DNA from: an uncultured Eubacteriales bacterium
GTDB taxonomy: Bacteria; Bacillota; Clostridia; Oscillospirales; Acutalibacteraceae
Assembly (NCBI GenBank): GCA_934477125.1
Contig: CAKSOL010000001.1
Span: 248,001 to 312,000 of the forward strand
Direction of reading: 5' to 3'
Length of the DNA stretch: 64,000 nucleotides
The first letter of the stretch is position 1. Every line of letters begins with the position of its first letter. A program made the translations under genes and the position numbers. This document shows positions 34,953-44,666 of this stretch, piece by piece. The notes under the pieces are model-generated. The model was given only the letters and a program-made list of their open reading frames with translations, had not been told where the DNA came from and made no database searches.

Positions 34953-37169
34953 ATGAACAGGCATTTATTATGCGTTGCTTTATCCGCAATAGTGTTCTTA
35001 TCCTCCTTAGGCTTTGCGGCGCGCGCAGAAGGCTCGGACGGGTTACAGACTGTCGCTCCTTCAAACGGCGGTATGACTGCGGTTGCCGAGAACGGAGTAT
35101 ATATACTGTTTGCCGATATGCAGACAGCAGGCTTTGAGCTTTTTGTCCGGTCAACGGGGCAGAGAATATCAAGCAGCCTTACAAAAGAGGAAACCGGACT
35201 TGACAGCATAGCCAAGGCGAAGTTTAAAAGGGCGCTTGAATCGCAGCTTGTAATAACCTACCGCGACGCCGTTCTCAAGCAGGAAATAACTCTTGCAAGC
35301 GGAACGCTCAGGGCGGGCAGCGAGATTAAGACTGCCAAAGCCGAAAACGGTTTTGACGCCGAATACAGCTTTACCGACGTCGGAATAACCCTTACTGCGG
35401 AATACCGTATAGACGAAAACGGTCTTACGGCAACGGTTAGGGGAGACAGCGTTAAGGAAACGGATAAGGATAAATACTTTTTGGTGTCGGCTGACGTATT
35501 GCCGTATTTCGGAGCTGCCGGAGCTGATAAGAACGGATATATATTTGTTCCCGACGGCTGCGGCGCGCTGATATACTATAACAACGGCAAAACCTCATCG
35601 GGGTACAGCCAGACGGTTTACGGCGGCGACGATGCCCGGATGCTCGAAAGCAGCCCGATTGTCGAGGAAACGGTAAGATTGCCGGTTTACGGAATGAAAA
35701 CCGATAATTCTGCATTTATTGCGGTTTTGGAAAACGGGGCGGCAAGCTCAAAAATAAACGCTTATGTTTCCGGAACATTCAATTCTTATAATTCCGTTTG
35801 CGGAAATTATATTTTCAGGAATTCCGATTTATATTCATTCGGAAACAGCAGCTCGGCAACAACATATCGTATGTATCAGCAGGGGATTGACAGAAGCTCC
35901 CGCTATACAGTCAGGTATATACCTGTTTCCGAGGAGCCGTTTGATTATAACGCAATGGCGCATACTTATCGGAATTACCTTGAGACAAGGCTCGGAAAAA
36001 GGACGGATAACTCCTCCGGCAAGCTTTTTGCCGAAATATACGGTGCCGCCGAAACTCAAAAGACCTTTTTGGGTCTGCCTTACAGGGCGACAACTCCGCT
36101 GACAAAGTACAGCGAGGTTACCGATATTAACAGCGAGCTTAACGGCAGCGGGGTTGACGGGATAATTATACAGTATAAGAACTGGGACGCCGGCAACGTT
36201 AAAAGCATGGTGCCGGATAAGCTGAGAACCGTCGGAAAGCTGGGCGGCAGGAAAAAGCTTGACGCAATGCTTTCGGAGCTTAAAAAAGCAGGAACGGATA
36301 TTTACCTTGATTTGGATTTTACTCATTATACGTACAGCGGGCACGGTTACAGCACGCGCTTCAACAGCGCTACGCTGCTTTCAAAAACTACTGCGGTTCA
36401 GAAAAAATTCCTGCTCAGCACGCTTTATGAGGATGATGACGCTCCCTGGAGCTATCTTCTCAATATGAAATCCTTTAAAAAGGCGGTAAATAAGTATTAC
36501 GCCTCGGCAAAGGAGCTTAATGCCGGATTTTCGCTTTCAAGCCTCGGAAATGATATATATACCGATTATTACGGGCAGTCCTCAAGCCGGAATATAACCG
36601 AAAATCATTTTGCCGATGCCGCAAAAGCGTTTTCACAGGAAAAATCGCTTATTACCTCCGGCGGAAACGCCTATATGCTCCCGTTTGTCGGCTTTATAAG
36701 CTCCGTTCCGGTTACATCCAGCGATTTTGATATCGAGGACGAAACCGTTCCGTTTTATCAGCTCAGTCTTTCGGGACTTATAGGTATGTCAACTCCCCCG
36801 ATAAATCAGAACGGAAACCCGGAGAGAGCGTTTTTGAAGGCGGTTGAGACCGGAATTTGTCCGGGCTATCTGTGGATTAAAAGCTATTCCTATATTTTGA
36901 AAAATACCGCCTATAACAATCTTTACGGCGCGACCTTCGACGGCTGGCGTGACACAGCATCAAAGCATTACTCAATGTGGCGGGAGTTATGCCGGGCGAC
37001 AGGCGGCAGCAGAATGGTATCCCATAAAAATTTAAGTCGGGATGTTACATACACTCTATATGAAAACGGTACGGCAGTACTCGTCAATTACGGCGACGTA
37101 GCATATACCGATGAAAACGGAAATTCGGTAAAGGCTGTGTCCTATTCAATATCGGGAGGGAACGGCTGA
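34953..37169 (+). CDS. DUF5696 secreted protein
   Basis: 738 residues from ATG 34953, which has AAAGGAGG at the right distance. Signal peptide (1-24). The N-terminal beta-rich half (APSNGGMTAVAENGVYILFAD, YFLVSADVLPYFGA, GYIFVPDGCGALIYYNNG) and the TIM-barrel-like C-terminal half (DGIIIQYKNWDAGNVKS, GTDIYLDLDFTHYTY, GATFDGWRDTASKHYSMW) match DUF5696, a family seen beside CUT1 sugar importers in Firmicutes. A glycosidase-like fold is plausible, but no activity is known to me. Confidence 0.75.
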   Translation: MNRHLLCVALSAIVFLSSLGFAARAEGSDGLQTVAPSNGGMTAVAENGVYILFADMQTAGFELFVRSTGQRISSSLTKEETGLDSIAKAKFKRALESQLVITYRDAVLKQEITLASGTLRAGSEIKTAKAENGFDAEYSFTDVGITLTAEYRIDENGLTATVRGDSVKETDKDKYFLVSADVLPYFGAAGADKNGYIFVPDGCGALIYYNNGKTSSGYSQTVYGGDDARMLESSPIVEETVRLPVYGMKTDNSAFIAVLENGAASSKINAYVSGTFNSYNSVCGNYIFRNSDLYSFGNSSSATTYRMYQQGIDRSSRYTVRYIPVSEEPFDYNAMAHTYRNYLETRLGKRTDNSSGKLFAEIYGAAETQKTFLGLPYRATTPLTKYSEVTDINSELNGSGVDGIIIQYKNWDAGNVKSMVPDKLRTVGKLGGRKKLDAMLSELKKAGTDIYLDLDFTHYTYSGHGYSTRFNSATLLSKTTAVQKKFLLSTLYEDDDAPWSYLLNMKSFKKAVNKYYASAKELNAGFSLSSLGNDIYTDYYGQSSSRNITENHFADAAKAFSQEKSLITSGGNAYMLPFVGFISSVPVTSSDFDIEDETVPFYQLSLSGLIGMSTPPINQNGNPERAFLKAVETGICPGYLWIKSYSYILKNTAYNNLYGATFDGWRDTASKHYSMWRELCRATGGSRMVSHKNLSRDVTYTLYENGTAVLVNYGDVAYTDENGNSVKAVSYSISGGNG

Positions 37170-37170
37170 G

Positions 37171-38079
37171 ATGAAAGCATTTCTTTTTAACAACGGCAGA
37201 AAGCTGAGCTATGAGGGGCGCCGCAGGCTTCGCGGATATCTTTTTATAAGCCCGTGGCTGCTGGGTCTGCTGCTTATGTTTTTGGTTCCTCTGATACAGT
37301 CGTTTCTTTATTCCGTTTCCGATTTGGAGTTTCTGTCCGGCTCGATAAAGCTGCATTTCGTCGGCTTTTCAAAGTATGTAAAGGCATTTACCGAGGACGG
37401 GAAAGCGCTCAAGCTGCTTTTTTCATCGCTCGGCGGCATATTGCTTGATACGGTTTATATAACCGTTTTCAGCCTCTTTATTGCTGTGGTGCTGTCTCAG
37501 GAGTTCAGGGGAAGGATGCTTGCCCGCGCGGTGTTTTTTATGCCGGTAATCGTAACAAGCGGCGTTATTATTTCGATAATAAGGGGAGATTCGGTATCCT
37601 CGCAGATGTTTTCCGGCGACCGCTCCTCATCAATGCTGAAATCGGTTGAGCTTTCCGATATTCTGCTTCAGGCAGGGTATTCGAGCGATATGGTGGGAAT
37701 GCTGACCGGAATGATAGATAATCTGTTCGACCTCGTTTGGAAATCAGGTGTTCAGATATTATTGGTTCTTGCCGGACTTCAGGGAATATCACCTGCCCTT
37801 TATGAAAGCTCGTCTATGGACGGCGCTACCGGCTGGGAGGTATTCTGGTTCATAACTCTCCCGATGATAACTCCGATTTTACTGCTTACAACCGTTTATA
37901 CCGTTATAGACGGACTTTCCGATTATTCAAACGAATATCAAAAGCTGGCTGTTTCTTATGCTCAGCAGTTTGATTACAGCTACAGCTCGGTTTTGGTATG
38001 GCTGTATTTTGCTGCGGTAATGCTGCTGCTCGGAATAGTGTTTTTGATTGCGAAACGGCGTTTTGACGACGCGCTTTAA
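37171..38079 (+). CDS. CUT1 sugar ABC transporter permease (second importer, MalF/UgpA type)
   Basis: 302 residues with six membrane spans (first at about 25-48, SPWLLGLLLMFLVPLIQSFL). Modified EAA loop YESSSMDGATGWEVFWFITLP. Starts 1 base after the DUF5696 stop, so translation is coupled. The extracytoplasmic loop between spans 3 and 4 (about 125-180) is longer than usual. Confidence 0.9.
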   Translation: MKAFLFNNGRKLSYEGRRRLRGYLFISPWLLGLLLMFLVPLIQSFLYSVSDLEFLSGSIKLHFVGFSKYVKAFTEDGKALKLLFSSLGGILLDTVYITVFSLFIAVVLSQEFRGRMLARAVFFMPVIVTSGVIISIIRGDSVSSQMFSGDRSSSMLKSVELSDILLQAGYSSDMVGMLTGMIDNLFDLVWKSGVQILLVLAGLQGISPALYESSSMDGATGWEVFWFITLPMITPILLLTTVYTVIDGLSDYSNEYQKLAVSYAQQFDYSYSSVLVWLYFAAVMLLLGIVFLIAKRRFDDAL

Positions 38080-38092
38080 GGAGGGAAATGCA

Positions 38093-39022
38093 ATGACTAA
38101 GAATGAAGCTGTTGAAATCAGACGCATTAAATTGCTTTCCCGTACCTATAAATCGGTTTGGAGTATAGTGAGGGCGGTATTGCTTATAGGTCTGTCGTTT
38201 ATAATTCTGTATCCGCTGATTTATATGATAAGTATTGCTTTCAGACCGTTAAACGAGCTGTTTGACCCGTCGGTGGTTTGGATTCCCAAGCATTTTACAC
38301 TCAGCAATATAAAGCTGGCAATGAGCAAGATGAATATGCTTGAGCCGATAGGTTCGCGGAACTCGCTGTTTAATTCGGTTGTCGTAAATCTTCTGTCCGC
38401 GCTTTTGCAGGTATGCTCAACCGCATTTGTCGGTTACGGCTTTGCGCGCTTTGAATTTAAGCTCAGAGGATTTTTGTTCTCGGTCGTTATATTCACAATG
38501 GTAGTTCCGGTGAACAGTATAATAATCCCGCTGTTTTTAAATTACAGAAATCTGCACCTGCTCGATACTTATTTTGCGTTTTATATTCCTGCAATTTTAG
38601 GTCAGGGAATACGCTCCGGCTTGTTTATATTCATATTCAGACAGTTTTTCAAGGGTATGCCAAAGGAATTTGAGGACGCCGCCTCGGTTGACGGCTGCGG
38701 AGGACTGAGAACCTTTCTGCAAATTTTCGTTCCGAATGCGGGACCCGCGTTTTTAACCTCGTTTTTGTTTTCAATCGTGTGGTATTGGAACGATTATTAC
38801 TATTCCTCAATGTTTTTCCCGACAAAGCAAACCGTTTCGCTTGCGCTTGCGGGGCTGAAGAATTTGCTGTCAACCGACGCAACGGTCGGCAGAGACCCAT
38901 ATCAGCTTTTGATTTTGCTGCAAGCCGGAAGCTTTCTTGTCTGCATACCGCTTTTGATTATGTATATGTTTTTACAGCGCTATTTTGTTCAAAGTATCGA
39001 ACGTACCGGCATTGTCGGTTAA
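38093..39022 (+). CDS. CUT1 sugar ABC transporter permease (second importer, MalG/UgpE type)
   Basis: 309 residues from ATG 38093 behind AAGGAGGG. Six spans; EAA loop EDAASVDGCGGLRTFLQIFVP. Partner of the preceding permease. As in the first importer, no ATPase follows. Confidence 0.92.
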   Translation: MTKNEAVEIRRIKLLSRTYKSVWSIVRAVLLIGLSFIILYPLIYMISIAFRPLNELFDPSVVWIPKHFTLSNIKLAMSKMNMLEPIGSRNSLFNSVVVNLLSALLQVCSTAFVGYGFARFEFKLRGFLFSVVIFTMVVPVNSIIIPLFLNYRNLHLLDTYFAFYIPAILGQGIRSGLFIFIFRQFFKGMPKEFEDAASVDGCGGLRTFLQIFVPNAGPAFLTSFLFSIVWYWNDYYYSSMFFPTKQTVSLALAGLKNLLSTDATVGRDPYQLLILLQAGSFLVCIPLLIMYMFLQRYFVQSIERTGIVG

Positions 39023-39046
39023 AAATAAAAAAAGGAGACTGGAAAA

Positions 39047-40390
39047 ATGAAAAAAACAAAGAAACTGTTGTGCTTGCTGCTTGCGGGAGCTATGCTGACG
39101 GCGGCTGCCGGCTGCGGCGGAGAAAAAAAGACAGACGACCCTAAGAACGGCAAAAATTCCTATTCGACAAGCGAGCTTTTGCCGGAGCTTAACGCCAAGG
39201 GCACAAAGGTAACCGTTCTGACCCATTGGTCAAAGGACGATGTTAAAAATCAGACCTTCAATGCGTCGCTTAAAACTCAGTACGGCGTGGATGTGGAATA
39301 CGTTACCGTTGACTGGAATGATTTAGGAACAAGACTTACCTCGATGGTTCTCAGCAATATGGCTCCCGATATATACATAGGCCGCTATAAGGATTATCCG
39401 GTTATTGCCTCGAAAAACCTTATACAGCCTCTCGATGAAATAATAGATTTCAAAAATCCGCTTTTTGAGTTTACAAAGGATACTCAGCCTACCGTACAGC
39501 TCGGCGGAAAGAATTATGCCGTTGCCTCTCCGGACCGCGTCGGCTGGATTGTATGGTATAACGAAAGAATGTTCTCCGAGGCGGGACTTGATACCCCGCG
39601 CGAGCTTTATTGGAATAATAACTGGAACTGGGATACTTTCCTTAACGCCGCTAAGGAACTGACCGACGAAAAGAGCGGAATATACGGAGTCGGCGCAACC
39701 GGGAACTATTTAACAATGACAACCGGCGAGCATTTCCTGAAATATGACAGCGCAACCGGCAAGCTTCAGAACAATCTCCGCAGTCCTATGATAGCAAAGG
39801 TTATGAATTTCTATGGCGACCTTGCTCAGAAATATAAGGTTTTAAGTCCCGATACCGAGGGTATACAGGCGTTTTCTCAGGGTAAGCTTGCGATGCTTAT
39901 GGATGGCGACTGGCTTGAGGAGTCTCAGCTGCTTGAACAGTCAAAGCGGAACGATGTAAACTTTGTTCCCGTTCCGAAATGCCCGGATGCGGATAAATAC
40001 TATGTTCAGACCGACTATGATCCGCTGTTTTCAATTCCGGTTGGAGCTGAAAATGTCGAGGGCGCAAAGGCTTATATCATTTATCAGCTGTTCAACCGCG
40101 CTTCGTTGGTTAAGAGAAACGATAATAAGGAAATGGCTAAAAAATATGACGAGAATATTCAGCGCCGCGTATCGGTTCTCGGCAACGATGATGACGATTT
40201 GAAAATGCAGGAAAGCTATAACGAGCTGTCTCCCGCGCATATCGTGGATTCACTCCCGGACTTCACAAGCATTGTATCAAGTATGCAGGACGAGGTGCGT
40301 TCAAAGGGAACCTCCTGGGAAACCTTGGTTGAAAAGAATTATGCCGCTTTGCAGGCGTATGTTGATGAGTATAACAATGGGCTCTCCTGA
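39047..40390 (+). CDS. Lipoprotein sugar-binding protein of the second ABC importer
   Basis: 447 residues with a lipobox ending at Cys23 (LTAAAGC) and a family-1 extracellular binding domain: TKVTVLTHWSKDD at the first strand, VLSNMAPDIYIGRYKDYPVI, GWIVWYNERMFSEAGLDTP, GKLAMLMDGDWLEES. Normal length for the family, unlike the giant first binding protein. Follows its two permeases and precedes the DUF4832 genes. Confidence 0.92.
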   Translation: MKKTKKLLCLLLAGAMLTAAAGCGGEKKTDDPKNGKNSYSTSELLPELNAKGTKVTVLTHWSKDDVKNQTFNASLKTQYGVDVEYVTVDWNDLGTRLTSMVLSNMAPDIYIGRYKDYPVIASKNLIQPLDEIIDFKNPLFEFTKDTQPTVQLGGKNYAVASPDRVGWIVWYNERMFSEAGLDTPRELYWNNNWNWDTFLNAAKELTDEKSGIYGVGATGNYLTMTTGEHFLKYDSATGKLQNNLRSPMIAKVMNFYGDLAQKYKVLSPDTEGIQAFSQGKLAMLMDGDWLEESQLLEQSKRNDVNFVPVPKCPDADKYYVQTDYDPLFSIPVGAENVEGAKAYIIYQLFNRASLVKRNDNKEMAKKYDENIQRRVSVLGNDDDDLKMQESYNELSPAHIVDSLPDFTSIVSSMQDEVRSKGTSWETLVEKNYAALQAYVDEYNNGLS

Positions 40391-40426
40391 GCGCTTGCCC
40401 GTTGCCTTTAAAGGGAGGTTATAATA

Positions 40427-42868
40427 ATGTCCGGGCGTTTTTTAAAGATACTTGCCGGGTTAATGGCTCTGTCGCTGATATCCGGCTGCGGCAAAAAGGC
40501 TGATGCCGGGAAAAAGGAAACGGAAATTCATATCGGCTCGGTAGGCGCGGCGGATATGGCGTCTGTTGACGCGACCTCGCTTATAAAGTCCGTTCCGTCG
40601 GTTTCAACCGAAATCCTGAAAAATCCGGGTAAGGGATGGTTTATATACGGCGACGGCGAAAATAACCTGACTCCGTTCAGCAGTCAGCCGCTTGCGTGGA
40701 AGTATGCCTCGTTTGGGTATTGCCGGTACGATTGGGCGACTCTCGAACCGGAGGAGGGTAAATACGACTGGTCGTATATCGACAGCGCAATCGAATCCTG
40801 CCGCGAAAACGGCGCGAGATTTGCATTCGGCGTTATGAGCATTAACCCGACAAGCAAAAAGGAATATGTAACGCCGAAGTGGGTGTATGATGCCGGGGCG
40901 AAAGGCTATGAAAGCGGCGTTAAAAATTCGCTGTCCGATTCGCAGGAAAAAAGTATTCAATATGTTCCCGAATTTTCCGATCCGATTTATATTGAAAAGC
41001 TTCAGAGCTTTGCAAACGCTCTTGCCGGACGTTACGGCGGCAGTCCGGATATCGAATTTATTGATATCCGCTGCTACGGCTCATGGGGCGAAAACAATAT
41101 GTTTGATATCGACGCTTATTATAAGGACCGTCCCGATACCGGCGTGGACGGCGAGACTATGTGGCGCTGCTGGGAAACCTATATAAATTCATTCAGGGAT
41201 ACCGGAACGCGGCTTATGGTAGCATACAGCCTCGGCGATGACGCCTGTAAGGAGTATTACGAAAGGGCGATAGAGGCGGGAGTCGGCGTAAGATACGACG
41301 GACTTTGCCATTGGACCTCAAGCGGAACCGGAGCTTCAAACGCCTGGGGCATAGGAAAGGTTCCGTCAGCGTTGGAATTTGCGGCGTCATACGGATATAT
41401 AAAGAACAAGGGCTCCTGGGACGCCGGACTTTTTGAAGAAACGGTTACAACAACCCGAACCAGCTATTATCCTCTCGGAGGAGCATATACCAACGACGCA
41501 ACGGCTTTCGTAACCGATAATAAGGAGCTTATAGAGTCTATGAGCAACCGGATAGGCTACCATTTTACTCTGAACGAGGTTATGGTTTCGCCAACCGTCG
41601 GTCAGGGAGACAGCGACGTTCTTATTATGCGGTTGACCAACGGCGGAAATGCGCCGGTGTTTAAAAAGCTCAATGTCGCCGCCGCTCTGATAGATGAAAA
41701 CGGAAAGACGGTTGATATTTGCTGGCTTGATGGGGTTGATATGTCGGCTGTTACGCCGTCTATGGATAACAAAACCGAGTATAAGTCGGTAACTCTCGTC
41801 AGTCCGCTGAAGTTTTCAAAGCATAAGTCCGGCAAGTATAAGCTGGCAATCGGTCTGTTTACATCAAAGGACTTGAAAAATCCGGATGTTAAGCTCGGAA
41901 ATAAAAACCAGACCGATAACTGGTATACTGCCTACGACCCGGACGCCGTAAGTCTGGAAAACATAAATTACGCCGCATTCTGCAAGGTCAGCGCGTCAAC
42001 TCAGTTCAGCGATAAATTTGCGGCAGGCAACGCCGCGGATATGGACTATACGAGCGCCTGGTCATCCGCTGTTACGGCGGAGCCGCAGGATGTAACCTTT
42101 GATTTGGGAAGCGTAAGAGAGGTAAGCACGGTTGAGCTTTATTGGGGAGCGAATTATGCAAAGCAATATCGCGTAATGCTTTCCGAGGACGGCAAGGATT
42201 ATAGGGAGGTATATACTACCTCTTCGGCTGACGGCGGCAAGGCTTATATAGGCTTTGAAAAGCAGAAGGCGCGTTATATTAAGCTGACGCTTGAAAGCGC
42301 GGACCAGTCAGGCGATGCCTCGGCGGGCTTTGAGGCAAAGCAGGGCGTAAATATTTTAAGAAACGGCGATTTTGAAAACGGACTCAACAGCTGGACTATG
42401 AATGAATGTACGGCGGAAATATCCGGCGATGCTCACGGCGGCTCTTCATCTGCAAGGGTTGCGGCGAGAACCTCGGATAACGGTTGCCTCAGACAGTCCA
42501 TAGCCGCAAGGCTTAATCAGACCGGAACCGGCAAATATGAGATTTCCGGCTGGTTTAAGGCAAAGCAGAACGCACTTGCAACTATAAGTATGCACATTAA
42601 GGGCAAGGAAGATTGGGGCAATGATTATTTCATTGAACTCGGAGAGCTGAAAGCGGGCGAATGGACAAAGCTTTCGGCTGTGATTGACGTTCAATGGCAG
42701 GGCAAGGCGGATTATGCCTATATAAACGCTCCCGATACTATGCTTTCGGCGATTGAGACGCTGGTAGACGATCTTGAAATGAAAAAAATTGAGCCGGTAA
42801 CCGGAGAAATCGAATATACTCCGGTTACCGAAGGAAGCTATACGCTCCTTGAGACGTTCGTTTACTGA
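40427..42868 (+). CDS. DUF4832 lipoprotein with F5/8 (CBM32-like) and CBM4/9-like domains
   Basis: 813 residues; lipobox Cys21 (LSLISGC). TIM-barrel-like region from about 60 (NPGKGWFIYGDG, YCRYDWATLEPEEGKYDW, GARFAFGVMSINP, EFIDIRCYGSWGENN) with a DUF4832 end to about 515 (NEVMVSPTVGQGDSDVLIM). Then an F5/8 type C/CBM32-like sandwich (about 522-640; NAADMDYTSAWSS, FDLGSVREVSTVELYW) and a CBM4/9-like sandwich (about 645-790). Motif shape resembles beta-glycosidases of clan A, with Glu in SWGEN a candidate acid. A close paralogue follows. Presumably a surface-tethered glycan-binding or -cleaving protein. Confidence 0.82.
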   Translation: MSGRFLKILAGLMALSLISGCGKKADAGKKETEIHIGSVGAADMASVDATSLIKSVPSVSTEILKNPGKGWFIYGDGENNLTPFSSQPLAWKYASFGYCRYDWATLEPEEGKYDWSYIDSAIESCRENGARFAFGVMSINPTSKKEYVTPKWVYDAGAKGYESGVKNSLSDSQEKSIQYVPEFSDPIYIEKLQSFANALAGRYGGSPDIEFIDIRCYGSWGENNMFDIDAYYKDRPDTGVDGETMWRCWETYINSFRDTGTRLMVAYSLGDDACKEYYERAIEAGVGVRYDGLCHWTSSGTGASNAWGIGKVPSALEFAASYGYIKNKGSWDAGLFEETVTTTRTSYYPLGGAYTNDATAFVTDNKELIESMSNRIGYHFTLNEVMVSPTVGQGDSDVLIMRLTNGGNAPVFKKLNVAAALIDENGKTVDICWLDGVDMSAVTPSMDNKTEYKSVTLVSPLKFSKHKSGKYKLAIGLFTSKDLKNPDVKLGNKNQTDNWYTAYDPDAVSLENINYAAFCKVSASTQFSDKFAAGNAADMDYTSAWSSAVTAEPQDVTFDLGSVREVSTVELYWGANYAKQYRVMLSEDGKDYREVYTTSSADGGKAYIGFEKQKARYIKLTLESADQSGDASAGFEAKQGVNILRNGDFENGLNSWTMNECTAEISGDAHGGSSSARVAARTSDNGCLRQSIAARLNQTGTGKYEISGWFKAKQNALATISMHIKGKEDWGNDYFIELGELKAGEWTKLSAVIDVQWQGKADYAYINAPDTMLSAIETLVDDLEMKKIEPVTGEIEYTPVTEGSYTLLETFVY

Positions 42869-42892
42869 TTTTGCGTTTGCAGAGGTGAAATG

Positions 42893-44629
42893 ATGAGAAA
42901 AAGAATTATAACCGCAGCGATGTCGGTTCTGGCACTGTCGGTAGTTGCTGCATCGGCCGCCGTTTATGCTCCGAGCGAGCTGTCAACTGAAACCGGCGCC
43001 GACTGGGGATATGACGTACCGCTGCTGTTCGGAGACGCTAACGGCGACAGTCTGGTCGATATCCGCGACCTTGTCAGAATGAAAAGGTATATTTCCGATA
43101 CCTCCGACGGCTCGGTATGGATTGATTCCGGAGCCTGCGATTATAACGGAGACAGTTATATCGACAGCTCCGATCTCGGCGCTATGAGACGTCAGCTTTT
43201 AACCGCGAAAACAAACTGGCTGCTTGAAAACAGCGTAGGGGCGCCGGACTGGGAAACGATTGATGAAAGCTCTCTTATAACGCTTAAAGCCGAAGCGTCA
43301 TCGGGGCTTTTGAAAAATCCGGGCAAGGGCTGGTATGTCTACGGCAGCGGAAATAATAAGGAAAATCCGTTTACCGAAAAGCAGACTGCGGCTTGGGATT
43401 ACGCCTCAATCGGCTATATACGCTACAGCTGGAAGGATATAGAGCCGCAGGAGGGAAAATTCGATTGGGATTATATCGATAACGCGATAAAGGAATGTAA
43501 AAAGCATAACGCGCGGTTTGCATTCGGAATAATGAGCGCAGATCCTATGTCAGCGGATGAATATGTCACTCCCGAATGGGTGTTTAACGCAGGCGCGAAG
43601 TTTTATTACAGCGAGGTTAATAACTCAATCAGCGGTACTGCCGGGGTAAAACAGTATGTTCCGGATTTCGGCGATAAGGTATATATCGATAAGCTCGAAA
43701 ATCTGGCAAACGCGCTCGCCCGCCGCTACGGCGGCAGTCCGGATATTGAATTTATCGATATCCGCTGCTACGGCTCATGGGGAGAAAACAATTTCTACGA
43801 TATAAAAGAGCTGTATAAGGAACAGGATGACACGGGCGTAAACGGCGAGGATATGTGGAACTGCTGGCAAACCTATATAAACGCCTTTGAAAATACCGGA
43901 ACAAGGCTTATAGTGGCATACAGCCTGAAAAATAACGCCTTGAAAGAGGTCTTTGAAAGAGCGGTTAATGCCGGAGTCGGACTGAGAAATGACGGTGCGT
44001 TTCATTGGAACGGCAGCAACTACGGAGCAACCAATCTTTGGGTTGCGGGAAAAGCGCCCGCAGTTATGGAGTTTGCCGCTTCATACGGTATTTTAAAGAG
44101 CAAGGGCAGCTGGGATACCGATAAATTCCTTGATTCGGTCTCGGCGACAGGAACAAGCTACTATCCGTTGGGCGGAGCTTGGGAAACGGACGCTCAGACG
44201 TTTATAGATGACCAGAAATCCGCTATTGAGGAAATGACAAATAAAATCGGCTATCATTTTGCTCTTTCCGAAGTGAAGGTATCAAAAACAATGGGCTTCG
44301 GAAGCGGAAACGCGCTGATTATGAGCTGGATTAACAGCGGAAATGCGCCGATTTTCATAAAATCGCATTTAGCAGCGGCGCTGCTCGATAAAAACGGTAA
44401 CGCAGTTGAAATCTGCTGGCTTGACGGCGTTGATATGTCTCAGATTGCTCCGCAGTCCGATGCCGGCACAGTCACCGTTGAAAGTCCGCTTAAATTTTAT
44501 AACAGCCCCGACGCGGGATATCGGTTGGCAATCGGTTTGTTCACATCAAAGAACCGCTCCGAGCCCGATATAAGGCTCGGAAATGCAAACCGCACCGAGA
44601 GCGGCTGGTATGTGTTATCCGAGCAGTAA
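42893..44629 (+). CDS. Dockerin-bearing DUF4832 protein
   Basis: 578 residues from ATG 42893 (ATG 42890 is 3 bases from the GAGGTG site and less likely). Signal peptide, then an N-terminal type I dockerin with its two calcium-binding repeats (about 48-105; GDANGDSLVDIRDLVRMKRY and CDYNGDSYIDSSDLGAMRRQ). The remainder is a paralogue of the preceding lipoprotein's barrel and DUF4832 region (NPGKGWYVYGSG, EFIDIRCYGSWGENN, ICWLDGVDMS). It lacks the CBM modules. The dockerin predicts binding to a cohesin scaffoldin or cohesin surface protein encoded elsewhere. Confidence 0.85.
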   Translation: MRKRIITAAMSVLALSVVAASAAVYAPSELSTETGADWGYDVPLLFGDANGDSLVDIRDLVRMKRYISDTSDGSVWIDSGACDYNGDSYIDSSDLGAMRRQLLTAKTNWLLENSVGAPDWETIDESSLITLKAEASSGLLKNPGKGWYVYGSGNNKENPFTEKQTAAWDYASIGYIRYSWKDIEPQEGKFDWDYIDNAIKECKKHNARFAFGIMSADPMSADEYVTPEWVFNAGAKFYYSEVNNSISGTAGVKQYVPDFGDKVYIDKLENLANALARRYGGSPDIEFIDIRCYGSWGENNFYDIKELYKEQDDTGVNGEDMWNCWQTYINAFENTGTRLIVAYSLKNNALKEVFERAVNAGVGLRNDGAFHWNGSNYGATNLWVAGKAPAVMEFAASYGILKSKGSWDTDKFLDSVSATGTSYYPLGGAWETDAQTFIDDQKSAIEEMTNKIGYHFALSEVKVSKTMGFGSGNALIMSWINSGNAPIFIKSHLAAALLDKNGNAVEICWLDGVDMSQIAPQSDAGTVTVESPLKFYNSPDAGYRLAIGLFTSKNRSEPDIRLGNANRTESGWYVLSEQ

Positions 44630-44666
44630 CCAACGCGGTAATATTCTCTAAAAAGGAGGAGTATTG

